The translations under genes and the position numbers were made by a program. Positions 53,421 to 63,245 of a stretch of DNA of 64,000 bases are shown piece after piece. The DNA lies in assembly GCA_963829835.1 (NCBI GenBank), contig CAWHKC010000002.1, forward strand, positions 1 to 64,000, in the 5' to 3' direction. This stretch comes from Berkiella sp963829835. GTDB taxonomy: Bacteria; Pseudomonadota; Gammaproteobacteria; Berkiellales; Berkiellaceae. How positions within the stretch are numbered: position 1 is the first letter of the stretch; each line of letters begins with the position of its first letter. The notes under the pieces were generated by a model that made no database searches, was not told the DNA's origin, and saw only the letters and a list, made by a program, of their open reading frames with translations.

Positions 53421-56072
53421 TTATGCACTTAAAGATTTCGTTACAATTTCATAAACATCTTCTGATAAATTGCCAGACGATTCTATTTTCATTAGGGCTT
53501 TTTTCATTAGCTCGCCATGCTTTTCATCTAAACGCTTCCATTGCGTCAATCCTTCTAGAAGACGAGCTGCTACTTGCGGGTTGCGTTGATTTAAGTCGAG
53601 CACACGATCAGCTAAAAATTGATATCCTTTCCCACTATCATCATGAAATCTTTCAGGGTTAGCCATACTAAATGTATTAATCAGTGCATAGACTTTATTG
53701 GGATTATTAATATCAAATCCTTCATGGTTTAATAAAGCTTGAATATTGCTCAACACATTGGGCAAATCAGCTGCCGCTTGTAATGAAAGCCACTTATTGA
53801 CCACTAAAGGATCATTTTTAAAAGCTGCATAAAAATCATCAAATAATTTTTGACGCAATGATGATGTCGAGTGATTAATTGCACCAAGGGCACCCATTTT
53901 ATCTGTCATATTACGCGCATTTTTATATTGCTCTTGCGCAAGATTTAGCCATTTAGCCCCGGACTTCACTAAAAAGAATAAACAGGTATTTTTTAAAGCA
54001 CGCTGTCCCATGCTAGCGCTACTTAATGAACCATCATCTGCTTGTGCTGCATCTTGATAGATGCGCGCCAAATCATCTTCTAAGCTTTCAGAAAATCCTT
54101 GAATTAACGCTTTTCTTGCTGCAATCAAACTATCAACGTCGATACTAGCAAATTCTTCAGCAACATATTGGAATGAAGGAATAGCGAGCAATTGAGCAAG
54201 CAACGCTGGTTCTGAAATTTTTTGTTTTAATAATTTTGAATAGGCCTTAATCAATGTCGCTGGGGCGCTGAGTGTTTTGTTTTGTTGATAATCTTTCATC
54301 AAAGATTTGATAGCATGCGTGCCAATGCGTTGTGAGGCATCCCAACGATTAAACAGATCTTCATCAGAGGTCATTAATAATACAAGCTCAGATTCTGTAT
54401 AGGGATAAGATAATTTAACAGGCGCAGAGAAATTACCAAGTAAAGAAGGTACTGGTTTAATGGGTACATTTTCAAAAACAAATTCTTGATTTTCTTTATC
54501 TAAAATTATGTACTGACCTTCTTCAGTTTGGTGAATGTGATTTTTTGATTCCAATGCCATTTTGCCACCTTCATCATCATAAAGTGCAATCTTTATCGGA
54601 ATGACATACGGCATCTTTTCTTTATGATCCGGCGTCAACGGACATTTTTGTGATAATGTTAATTTGAACTGCTTTGATTTTGGATCAAATGTTTCTTTAA
54701 CGGTAACTTGTGGCGTGCCAGCTTGATTATACCAGCGACGAAATTGTGTTAAATCAATATCATTCGCATCACTTAAGGCCGCAACAAAATCTTCGATAGT
54801 AACAGCTTGCCCATCATGACGTTCAAAATAGAGATCCATACCTTTTCTAAAACCGGCTTTACCTAACAAGGTATACTGCATTCTGATGACTTCGGCGCCC
54901 TTGTTATAGACGGTTGATGTATAAAAATTGTTAATTTCAATATAGGACTCAGGACGTACAGGATGCGCCATTGGGCCGGCGTCTTCTGCAAATTGACGGG
55001 TGCGAATAATGCGCGCATCAGTAATTCGCTTTACGGTTGGAGAACCAGTACTGGCAGAAAATTGCTGTTCACGAAAAACCGTTAAACCTTCTTTGAGACT
55101 TAATTGAAACCAATCACGACAAGTGATTCTATTTCCTGTCCAATTATGAAAATATTCATGACCAATAACAGCTTCCACATTTTGAAAATCCACGTCTGTA
55201 GCTGTTTCTTCACTAGCTAGAACATATTTTGAGTTGAATATATTTAAACCTTTGTTTTCCATAGCGCCCATATTAAAATCATTAACGGCAACTATCATAT
55301 ACACATCTAAATCATATTCTCTGCCATAAGCTTGTTCATCCCATTTCATGGATTTCTTCAAAGAGTTCAAAGCATATTGGCATTTATCTTTATTCTGTGG
55401 CTCAACAAAAATTTCTAATGCCACTTTACGACCTGATTCAGTTGTAAAGGAATCTTTTATGAGTGTCAGATCCCCTGCCACTAATGCAAAAAGATAGCTT
55501 GGTTTTTTAAAGGGATCTTGCCATTTTACAAAATGACGATTATCGGTCATGTCACCTGTGTCAATTTTATTACCATTGGATAACAAAACAGGATAACGTG
55601 TTTTATCCGCCACAATCGTTGTCGTAAACGTTGCCATTACATCTGGACGATCAAGATAATAGGTGATTCTTCTAAAACCTTCTGCTTCACATTGTGTACA
55701 AAACAAAGCACCTGAACGATACAAACCACTTAGAGCTGTATTTTTTTGAGGAGCTATCTCAGTTACCACTTCAAGAGTAAAGTTATCAGGCACCTCTGTG
55801 ATAGTAAGCGTCGATGGTGTTTGTTCATATTGCTTTGCATTAAGACGCGTATCGTTTAATTGTAGAGAAATGAGCTTTAGTGATTCACCGTTAAGTACAA
55901 GTGGACGCTGGTGTTTTTCCAGGTGGGTATTGCGGCTCATCCTTAATATAGAATGAACTAATGCTTTATCCTCCATCAGCTCGAAGTGCAAATCAACACT
56001 CTGGACCAAAAAATCAGGCCTCTGGTAATCCTTCAAGTAGGTTGTATTGAGTTTTGAGTTTTGCATTTTCAT
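53421..56072 (-). CDS. pepN: aminopeptidase N
   Basis: An 883-residue M1 metallopeptidase that trims N-terminal residues from peptides in the cytoplasm. The exopeptidase motif GAMENKGLNIFN (about residue 270) and the zinc motif VIGHEYFHNWTGNR with the downstream Glu in LKEGLTVFREQQF are complete. Size equals E. coli PepN (870). It precedes the DUF2835 gene, and is divergent from prkA with 200 bp between. Start is ATG 56072; ATG 56066 is an alternative. Confidence 0.95.
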   Translation of the reverse strand: MKMQNSKLNTTYLKDYQRPDFLVQSVDLHFELMEDKALVHSILRMSRNTHLEKHQRPLVLNGESLKLISLQLNDTRLNAKQYEQTPSTLTITEVPDNFTLEVVTEIAPQKNTALSGLYRSGALFCTQCEAEGFRRITYYLDRPDVMATFTTTIVADKTRYPVLLSNGNKIDTGDMTDNRHFVKWQDPFKKPSYLFALVAGDLTLIKDSFTTESGRKVALEIFVEPQNKDKCQYALNSLKKSMKWDEQAYGREYDLDVYMIVAVNDFNMGAMENKGLNIFNSKYVLASEETATDVDFQNVEAVIGHEYFHNWTGNRITCRDWFQLSLKEGLTVFREQQFSASTGSPTVKRITDARIIRTRQFAEDAGPMAHPVRPESYIEINNFYTSTVYNKGAEVIRMQYTLLGKAGFRKGMDLYFERHDGQAVTIEDFVAALSDANDIDLTQFRRWYNQAGTPQVTVKETFDPKSKQFKLTLSQKCPLTPDHKEKMPYVIPIKIALYDDEGGKMALESKNHIHQTEEGQYIILDKENQEFVFENVPIKPVPSLLGNFSAPVKLSYPYTESELVLLMTSDEDLFNRWDASQRIGTHAIKSLMKDYQQNKTLSAPATLIKAYSKLLKQKISEPALLAQLLAIPSFQYVAEEFASIDVDSLIAARKALIQGFSESLEDDLARIYQDAAQADDGSLSSASMGQRALKNTCLFFLVKSGAKWLNLAQEQYKNARNMTDKMGALGAINHSTSSLRQKLFDDFYAAFKNDPLVVNKWLSLQAAADLPNVLSNIQALLNHEGFDINNPNKVYALINTFSMANPERFHDDSGKGYQFLADRVLDLNQRNPQVAARLLEGLTQWKRLDEKHGELMKKALMKIESSGNLSEDVYEIVTKSLSA

Positions 56073-56274
56073 ATTGCTCGTCGCTTGCCTATGCTTAATT
56101 AGGAGGATAAATAATTTTTATTCACTGTCCTAAGTCTATCCCTTAAAAAAGTTGGGATCCAGACAAGGGGTAATGAATCTCATAATACTGATTATAAACT
56201 CAGATAAAAGTTGTGTTTAGTTATAAAGCTTATAAACTTAAACACAGATACTTTGTTTCAAAGGAGTGAGCCAT

Positions 56275-58200
56275 ATGGATGTTTTAAGTAGCTTCAAAGA
56301 TCGCTACGACGGACGTTATAAAGAAGAAGAGTATAGCCTTCAGGAATATCTTACCCTTTGCAAACAGGACCCAATGGCCTACGCAAATGCAGCAGAGAGG
56401 TTACTTGGCGCTATAGGTGAGCCCAAGCTTGTTGATACCAGCAAGGACAGACGATTAAGTCGGATCTTCTCAAACAAAGTAATGAAACTTTATGACTCAT
56501 TTGATTCTTTCTACGGTATGGAAGAACCCATTGAACAAATTGTCTCGTTTTTAAAACATGCCGCCCAAGGGTTAGAAGAAAGAAAACAAATTCTATACCT
56601 ACTAGGCCCTGTCGGAGGTGGTAAATCCTCACTTGCAGAACGCCTTAAAGCCTTAATGGAAAAAGTCCCTTTTTATGCTATCAAAGGATCACCTGTACAT
56701 GAATCGCCCCTGGGATTATTTAGTCCTGAAGAAGATGGCCCTATATTAGAAGAAGAATACAGCATTCCAAGACGTTATATTGAAACTATCATGTCGCCAT
56801 GGGCTGTTAAGCGTCTTCATGAATATAATGGTGACATCAATCAATTTAGAGTGGTCAAATTATGGCCCTCACGCTTACGTCAGATAGCGGTTGCAAAAAC
56901 GGAACCAGGCGATGAAAACAATCAAGATATTTCATCTCTGGTTGGTAAAGTCGATATTCGTAAATTAGAACAATATGCTCAAGATGATCCAGATGCTTAT
57001 AGCTATTCTGGCGGCTTATGCAAAGCTAACCGTGGGTTACTTGAGTTTGTTGAAATGTTTAAAGCTCCCATTAAAGTGTTACATCCCCTTCTCACCGCCA
57101 CTCAAGAAGGCAATTACAATGCAACCGAAGGTTCAGCATCCATCCCTTTTGATGGCATCATCATGGCACATTCCAATGAAAGCGAATGGCTAACCTTTAA
57201 AAATAACAAACATAATGAAGCCTTTTTAGACAGAGTTTACATAGTTAAAGTTCCCTATTGTTTACGCGTCACAGAAGAAATTCAGATCTACAAAAAATTA
57301 TTGCTAAACAGTTCTTTGAAAGAGGCACATTGTGCTCCTAACACACTCAAAATGCTATCTCAATTTACTGTGCTTTCTAGATTAAAAGAACCAGAAAACT
57401 CAAGCATATTCTCGAAGATGCGGGTTTATGATGGCGAAAATCTAAAAGACACGGATCCAAAAGCTAAATCCTATCAAGAATATCGTGATTATGCCGGTGT
57501 CGATGAAGGGATGACAGGGCTTTCGACTCGATTCGCTTTTAAAATTCTTTCTAAAGTCTTTAATTTTGACTCAACGGAAATAGCAGCCAATCCAGTACAT
57601 TTATTATATGTTATTGAGCAGCAAATTGAGCGTGAGCAATTTCAACCTGAAATTGCAGAACGTTATTTATCCTACATCAAAGGATATTTAACTCCTCGAT
57701 ATGTGGAATTTATTGGTAAAGAAATTCAAACGGCTTATCTTGAATCGTATTCAGAATATGGTCAGAACATATTTGATAGATATGTTACCTATGCTGATTT
57801 TTGGATCCAAGATTCAGAATACCGTGATCCAGACACCGGCGAAATCTTAGATAGAAGAGCTTTGAACGATGAGCTTGAAAAAATTGAAAAGCCCGCCGGC
57901 ATCAGCAATCCAAAAGATTTTCGTAATGAAATTGTTAATTTTGTCTTAAGAGCTCGCGCAAATAATCGTGGTAAAAATCCAAGCTGGACAAGTTATGAAA
58001 AGCTGCGGGTCGTCATAGAGAAAAAGATGTTCTCCAACACGGAAGATCTCCTTCCTGTGATCTCTTTTAATGCAAAAGCATCTATTGATGAGAAGAAAAA
58101 ACATCAAGAATTTGTCGATCGTATGGTCGATAAAGGTTACACACCAAAGCAGGTGCGTTTATTATGCGAATGGTACTTACGTGTGCGTAAGTCCACTTAG
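56275..58200 (+). CDS. prkA: PrkA-type serine protein kinase (YeaG)
   Basis: A 641-residue AAA-like protein kinase. It closely follows E. coli YeaG: LQEYLTLCKQDPMAYANAAERLL, RIFSNKVM, then YGMEEPIEQIVSFLKHAAQGL and the Walker A LGPVGGGKSSLAERLK (about residue 105-125). YeaG acts in nitrogen and stationary-phase stress responses with YeaH. ATG 56275 has AAAGGAG at a 10-base distance; the GTG at 56266 is too close. It leads the prkA-yeaH-spoVR operon. Confidence 0.95.
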   Translation: MDVLSSFKDRYDGRYKEEEYSLQEYLTLCKQDPMAYANAAERLLGAIGEPKLVDTSKDRRLSRIFSNKVMKLYDSFDSFYGMEEPIEQIVSFLKHAAQGLEERKQILYLLGPVGGGKSSLAERLKALMEKVPFYAIKGSPVHESPLGLFSPEEDGPILEEEYSIPRRYIETIMSPWAVKRLHEYNGDINQFRVVKLWPSRLRQIAVAKTEPGDENNQDISSLVGKVDIRKLEQYAQDDPDAYSYSGGLCKANRGLLEFVEMFKAPIKVLHPLLTATQEGNYNATEGSASIPFDGIIMAHSNESEWLTFKNNKHNEAFLDRVYIVKVPYCLRVTEEIQIYKKLLLNSSLKEAHCAPNTLKMLSQFTVLSRLKEPENSSIFSKMRVYDGENLKDTDPKAKSYQEYRDYAGVDEGMTGLSTRFAFKILSKVFNFDSTEIAANPVHLLYVIEQQIEREQFQPEIAERYLSYIKGYLTPRYVEFIGKEIQTAYLESYSEYGQNIFDRYVTYADFWIQDSEYRDPDTGEILDRRALNDELEKIEKPAGISNPKDFRNEIVNFVLRARANNRGKNPSWTSYEKLRVVIEKKMFSNTEDLLPVISFNAKASIDEKKKHQEFVDRMVDKGYTPKQVRLLCEWYLRVRKST

Positions 58201-58209
58201 GAGAGACCC

Positions 58210-59481
58210 TTGTCACGCTTTATTGACAGACGTCCGAATGGTCGCCACAAAAGCGCTGTAAACCGCCAGCGCTTTATTCGCCGCTTCAAAAAACAAATTC
58301 AGGAAGCAGTGCGTCAAGCTATATCAGGACGTTCTATCAAAGAAGTAGATGAGAGTGGTGAAAAAATAACTATTCCTGCCAAAGATATTTCAGAACCTTC
58401 TTTTTCCTATGGCATTGGTGGTGTAAGAGATATCATTTTACCAGGTAATAAAGACTTTATCCCAGGTGATTTGATCAAACGCCCTAACAAAGGTGGCGCT
58501 TCAGGTGGCACATCGGCCAGCAATTCATCTGAACAAGGAAGTGACGATTTTGTTTTTGAAATATCAAAAGAGGAATTTTTAGATCTCTTCTTTGAAGATC
58601 TTGCTCTACCTAATTTGGTTAAAACACAAGTAGCTAAAATCCCCTCTTTTAAAATGGTGCGCGCTGGGTACACTTCTGAAGGAACACCTGCCAATATCAA
58701 TATATTACGCTCTGTTAAAAATGCCATGGGTAGAAGAATTGCCCTTTCCTCTCCTAAAAAAGCAAAAATTGAGGAATTAGAAACCGAATTAGCTTTATTA
58801 GAAAAAACTGAACCTTCATCAAATAGAATAAATCAAATACTTGAAGAAATAATACAGTTGAAGCATAAAATTGAAAAAATTCCTTTTATTGATCCCTATG
58901 ATTTAAAATATAACTATCGTGTCAAGAGAGCTATGCCAACAACTCAAGCAGTCATGTTCTGTTTGATGGATGTTTCAGGTTCAATGGATGAAGCAAAAAA
59001 AGATATTGCCAAACGTTTCTTTATTCTACTCTACTTATTTTTGACAAGAACTTATGAAAACGTAGAAGTTGTATTTATTCGACACCATACTTCCGCCAAA
59101 GAAGTCAATGAAGAAGAATTTTTCTATTCAAGAGAAACAGGAGGCACAGTTGTCTCCAGTGCTTTGGAATTAATGAAAGAAGTAATGCAAGCTCGCTTCC
59201 CTACTTCTGATTGGAATATATATGCAGCTCAAGCTTCGGATGGAGATAATTGGAATAATGATTCTCCACGGTGCAGAGATATTTTAGTAAATGATATATT
59301 ACCCTATGTGCAATATTTTGCTTATGTTGAAATTATGCCTAGACACCATCAAAGCTTATGGGAAGCTTATCTTAACGTTAATGAGCAATGCCCGCAATTT
59401 GCAATGCAAAACATCGAAGATGTTAAAGATATTTATCCTGTGTTCAGGGAACTATTTAAGCGTACTGAAAACGCACCTTAA
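58210..59481 (+). CDS. yeaH: YeaH/UPF0229 family protein (von Willebrand-like)
   Basis: A 423-residue partner of PrkA. It has the family start FIDRRPNGRHKSAVNRQRFIRR, EDLALPNLVKTQ, and the MIDAS-type motif FCLMDVSGSMDEAKKD with YAAQASDGDNW. Such von Willebrand A-like proteins bind a metal and a partner protein. The start is TTG 58210, set by homology to YeaH and by AGGAGA 6 bases upstream. It follows prkA by 9 bp. Confidence 0.93.
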   Translation: MSRFIDRRPNGRHKSAVNRQRFIRRFKKQIQEAVRQAISGRSIKEVDESGEKITIPAKDISEPSFSYGIGGVRDIILPGNKDFIPGDLIKRPNKGGASGGTSASNSSEQGSDDFVFEISKEEFLDLFFEDLALPNLVKTQVAKIPSFKMVRAGYTSEGTPANINILRSVKNAMGRRIALSSPKKAKIEELETELALLEKTEPSSNRINQILEEIIQLKHKIEKIPFIDPYDLKYNYRVKRAMPTTQAVMFCLMDVSGSMDEAKKDIAKRFFILLYLFLTRTYENVEVVFIRHHTSAKEVNEEEFFYSRETGGTVVSSALELMKEVMQARFPTSDWNIYAAQASDGDNWNNDSPRCRDILVNDILPYVQYFAYVEIMPRHHQSLWEAYLNVNEQCPQFAMQNIEDVKDIYPVFRELFKRTENAP

Positions 59482-59496
59482 GGATAAGAAAAGATT

Positions 59497-61026
59497 ATGC
59501 CAAAACATAATATCATATCCAGTTCCTCTGAATGGACTCATGAATTGTTACAGCAATATGATAAAGAAATTAAACGTATTGCGCGAGGCTATAAATTAGA
59601 TACTTATCCTAATCAAGTCGAAATCATTAATTCAGAACAAATGTTAGACGCTTATTCCTCTGTGGGTATGCCACTGGGCTATAGCCATTGGTCTTTTGGT
59701 AAACAGTTTTTAAATGTCGAAAAGAATTATAAACGTGGTTACATGGGATTGGCGTATGAGTTGGTCATTAATTCCAACCCTTGTATTGCTTATTTAATGG
59801 AAGAGAATACCCTTGCTATGCAAGCGCTGGTGATTGCTCATGCTTGTTATGGTCACAATTCATTTTTTAAAGGGAATTATCTTTTCAAAACATGGACTAG
59901 CCCTGATTCCATCATTGATTATCTTGTCTTTGCCAAAAATTATGTCGCGCAATGCGAAGAACAATATGGCATTGATGCTGTTGAAGAAATTCTAGATGCA
60001 TGCCATGCCCTCATGAATCATGGCGTCGATAGGTACAAGCGCCCCAATAAAATCTCACTATTAGAAGAAAAGCAACGTCAATCCAAACGTGCTGAATATT
60101 TACAAACGCTGGTTAATGAATTATGGCGTACTTTACCAACTTCAAAAAACAAAGATATTAAAGAAGATGAAAAGCGGTTCCCAGAAGATCCACAGGAAAA
60201 CATTCTTTATTTTGTTGAAAAGCATGCACCATTACTTGAAAGCTGGCAACGTGAGCTTGTCCGAATTGTACGCAAAATGGCTCAGTATTTTTATCCGCAA
60301 AGACAAACAAAAGTAATGAACGAAGGATGGGCTACCTTTTGGCATTACACCATCATCAATCACTTATTTGATGATGGACTTGTTAATGATGATTTTATGA
60401 TGGAATTTTTGCATAACCACACCAACGTTATCTATCAACCTCCGTTTGAAAGCCAATTCTATAGTGGGATTAATCCTTACACGCTTGGATTCACCATGTT
60501 TTGTGACATACGGCGTATTTGTGAGAATCCAACCGAAGAAGATAAAAAATGGTTTCCTGATATAGCAGGCACTAACTGGATCGACACATTAGACTTTGCA
60601 ATGCGTAATTTTAAAGATGAAAGTTTCATAGCGCAATTTTTGTCGCCAAAAGTCATGCGCGATCTGAAACTTTTTACCATTGTTGATGATGATAGTCGTG
60701 AAGATCTGGAAGTGTTGGTAATTCATAATGAAGAAGGCTACAGAAAGATCAGGCAAATACTAAGTGAGCATTATAATATTGGAAATCAGGAACCTGATAT
60801 CCAAGTGTTTAGCGTTGATATAAGAGGAGATCGTTCTTTAACCTTACGTTATACGCAAAGAAACCGCCGCCCATTAGGGGATTCAACCAATGAAGTCCTA
60901 AAACATCTCTATACACTGTGGGGCTTCCCTATCAAATTAGAAACGATGGGAGAAGATGGACAACCACATTTGCTCTATCAATGCCCTCCTAAAAAAGAAA
61001 ATGATAAGAAAACGCCCAATATGTAA
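59497..61026 (+). CDS. SpoVR family protein (YcgB)
   Basis: A 509-residue protein of the SpoVR/YcgB family, found next to prkA and yeaH in many bacteria. Marks: QMLDAYSSVGMPLGYSHWSFGK, ACYGHNSFFKGNYLF, and NEGWATFWHYTIINHL. The His and Glu residues are well kept and suggest a metal site, but the reaction is unknown. It starts 15 bp after yeaH with AAGGATAAG upstream. Confidence 0.94.
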   Translation: MPKHNIISSSSEWTHELLQQYDKEIKRIARGYKLDTYPNQVEIINSEQMLDAYSSVGMPLGYSHWSFGKQFLNVEKNYKRGYMGLAYELVINSNPCIAYLMEENTLAMQALVIAHACYGHNSFFKGNYLFKTWTSPDSIIDYLVFAKNYVAQCEEQYGIDAVEEILDACHALMNHGVDRYKRPNKISLLEEKQRQSKRAEYLQTLVNELWRTLPTSKNKDIKEDEKRFPEDPQENILYFVEKHAPLLESWQRELVRIVRKMAQYFYPQRQTKVMNEGWATFWHYTIINHLFDDGLVNDDFMMEFLHNHTNVIYQPPFESQFYSGINPYTLGFTMFCDIRRICENPTEEDKKWFPDIAGTNWIDTLDFAMRNFKDESFIAQFLSPKVMRDLKLFTIVDDDSREDLEVLVIHNEEGYRKIRQILSEHYNIGNQEPDIQVFSVDIRGDRSLTLRYTQRNRRPLGDSTNEVLKHLYTLWGFPIKLETMGEDGQPHLLYQCPPKKENDKKTPNM

Positions 61027-61098
61027 TCTATTTGGCTTACTATTTATATTGACTGTCTACTCCCTCCTACGTAGAATCCGAAATCATTTAAAAATAAA

Positions 61099-61121
61099 CC
61101 CTCTCCCAAAATGGGAGAGGG
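61099..61121. repeat. second CCCTCTCCC/GGGAGAGGG palindrome
   Basis: CCCTCTCCC and GGGAGAGGG pair around AAAAT. It matches the repeat at 29154-29175 and lies between spoVR and the symporter gene, where it may act as a hairpin. Confidence 0.7.
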
Positions 61122-61140
61122 GATAAGATATAGAAGTAGT

Positions 61141-62484
61141 ATGCTAGACGAACTAAAAAACATATTGTCACTCTATTTTTTAATTCCCTTAGTAGCCGTC
61201 GTTGGAATCGCTTTTTCGCTACGATTTCGTTTTGTGCAATGCACCCATATGCTCAAAGCATGGAAGTTTTTTATTGGTGACAGAGATACAACTGGTAACC
61301 GTTCTAGCTCATTCAGTGCGGTCTCAGCAGTGCTTGGTGGAAATTTAGGAACCGGCAATATATCTGGGATCGCCGTTGCTTTAACGATGGGTGGACCAGG
61401 TGCTTTGTTTTGGATGTGGGTAATGGCCACTTTTGGAGCCATCCTAAAATTTGTGGGTTGTGCTTTAGGAGTACTATTTAGACAAAAAGATGAAAAGGGA
61501 GAATATATCGGCGGCCCGATGTATTACTTATCTAAAGGTTTAGGTTTAAAACGTACTGGTAAAATTTATTGTCTTCTTGCTATCTTTGCTGCGCTTACTG
61601 TCGGAAATCTTGTACAAATGAATTCACTTGCCTTGCCCTTCACACAAGCAGGTGTTCCACCTCTTGTCACAGGTATTGGTATGAGCATTATCGTTGCCGC
61701 AGTGATTCTTGGTGGCCTGCATCGCTTTTCGGCCGTTGCGTCAATTGTAGTTCCTTTTATGGCGGTAGCTTACATTGGATCGTGTTTGCTGATTGTTTTA
61801 TTAAATCTCGATAAGCTCATACCTGCCATTGAACTTATTATGCATGCAGCTTTTTCTCCCATGTCTGTCACAGGCGGCGTTATGGGATATACCGTTTTAC
61901 AAGGTATGCGAGTTGGATTTGACAGAGGCTTATTCGCAACCGACGTCGGTGTTGGAATTGATTCAATCATTCATTCATCCGTTGAAAGCAAAACCTCTCT
62001 CACCGAGACCGCTTTGACCCAAGGTTTAATAAGCACACTCTCTCCATTAATCGTGATGTTAGTGTGCACCTTAACCGGATTGGTATTAATTATGACTGAT
62101 GCTTGGTTAATCACTGGATTAGAAAGCACAAATTTATGTATTGAAGCATTTAGACGTGGCCTTTCAACCTCTTTTGCCGGTCATATTATTACCATCACTT
62201 TATTTTTCTTCGCTTTTACCACAATTTTAACGTGGTCATTTTGTGCAGACAAAGCTATTGAATTTCTCTTTTCAAGAAAAATGATCCGCCCATTTCAATA
62301 TCTCTTTGTTGCTATCATTCCACTTGGAGCACTATTTCATGTCAAAGTTGTATGGACTGTCGCTGACATTTTCATGAATTTAATGTTAATTATTAACGTC
62401 GTTGGCCTGATTGGTCTTTATAAGCATGTCGCCCTGCTCTATAGCAATCCTGAGAGAAAACGGGTTTACCTTGAGAGTAATTAA
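61141..62484 (+). CDS. alanine/glycine:sodium symporter (AGCS family)
   Basis: A 447-residue inner-membrane transporter with about 10 to 11 helices. The AGCS signatures are SAVLGGNLGTGNISGIAVAL, GPGALFWMWVMATFGA, and GGPMYYLSKGLG. It imports alanine or glycine with sodium. ATG 61141 is chosen; an earlier in-frame ATG at 61111 lies inside the palindromic repeat and would add a non-family tail. It has a stem-loop after its stop. Confidence 0.9.
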   Translation: MLDELKNILSLYFLIPLVAVVGIAFSLRFRFVQCTHMLKAWKFFIGDRDTTGNRSSSFSAVSAVLGGNLGTGNISGIAVALTMGGPGALFWMWVMATFGAILKFVGCALGVLFRQKDEKGEYIGGPMYYLSKGLGLKRTGKIYCLLAIFAALTVGNLVQMNSLALPFTQAGVPPLVTGIGMSIIVAAVILGGLHRFSAVASIVVPFMAVAYIGSCLLIVLLNLDKLIPAIELIMHAAFSPMSVTGGVMGYTVLQGMRVGFDRGLFATDVGVGIDSIIHSSVESKTSLTETALTQGLISTLSPLIVMLVCTLTGLVLIMTDAWLITGLESTNLCIEAFRRGLSTSFAGHIITITLFFFAFTTILTWSFCADKAIEFLFSRKMIRPFQYLFVAIIPLGALFHVKVVWTVADIFMNLMLIINVVGLIGLYKHVALLYSNPERKRVYLESN

Positions 62485-62489
62485 ACTCA

Positions 62490-62521
62490 AACTGCATGGT
62501 TTCTCCTGAAATCATGCAGTT
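62490..62521 (+). terminator. stem-loop after the symporter gene
   Basis: AACTGCATGGTTTC and GAAATCATGCAGTT pair with one wobble around TCCT, 6 bp after the stop. There is no T-run, so it may stabilise mRNA instead of ending it. Confidence 0.5.
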
Positions 62522-62619
62522 CCTCTGCCAATTTAACTCTTTGGTCAGTTAACAGTGTTAAATATGCTATAATAGTCTTAAAATCCCTGATAAATCATTG
62601 ATATTTTGGACTATTAGTT

Positions 62620-63141
62620 ATGCGCGATATTATGTTAGAACTGGTTAATCGCCAACAAGATACCTACAAGAACATTTTCTCAAATCCAGGTTTCCACAAC
62701 CCCAATTTTCATTACGATTGGTGGATGTTTCCAGTGCATGTGCCTTTACATATCAATGTGAGTGAAACCACCAGAAAATTCGCGGTTAACCATCAAGATA
62801 TCATCGATTTACTACATCATCAGCCATTTATTAATACGTATATCAATAGTATTGAAAAATACCTAAATAACCTGAATCAATTTGGGTGGAATCATTATGA
62901 TATTCGATATGCAAAAATGTTAAATTCTTTAACACAATTTATCAAAGTTGCTGAACTACTTAAACATGAACCTGGCATGTCAGATATCCTCAATAAATTA
63001 AATGCATTAGCACACCGTGCCTTAGTCTATGCCCAAGCAAATATTCATAACCCAAGCGCCTTACTCCAACAAGGCTATTCCTCGTTGAGTCAGATATCTC
63101 ATCATCATGCTACAACGCCCAATAGAAGAAATAATCGCTAA
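62620..63141 (+). CDS. unknown helical protein, 173 residues
   Basis: A soluble protein with no recognised family. The first third is aromatic (PNFHYDWWMFPVHVPLHI), the rest is amphipathic helix (IIDLLHHQPFINTYINSIEKYL), and the tail is His and Arg rich (HHHATTPNRRNNR). There is no signal peptide. It sits directly upstream of the kinase-like gene on the same strand. The close 105-bp gap may mean they work together; this is inference. Confidence 0.55.
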   Translation: MRDIMLELVNRQQDTYKNIFSNPGFHNPNFHYDWWMFPVHVPLHINVSETTRKFAVNHQDIIDLLHHQPFINTYINSIEKYLNNLNQFGWNHYDIRYAKMLNSLTQFIKVAELLKHEPGMSDILNKLNALAHRALVYAQANIHNPSALLQQGYSSLSQISHHHATTPNRRNNR

Positions 63142-63245
63142 TATGTAAATAGTGCAAATGCGCTAATTATGGTTTCTTTGTTCTGAACTTATTACCAAAA
63201 CTCATTGTCCTATAAGCATATTTAAACCTATTTATGGTTCGTAAT

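Noticed and set aside
56140..56190. Fourth REP copy around GGGATCCAG in the pepN-prkA spacer
   Set aside because: Only nine bases match and no palindrome is formed; it may be chance or a worn remnant.
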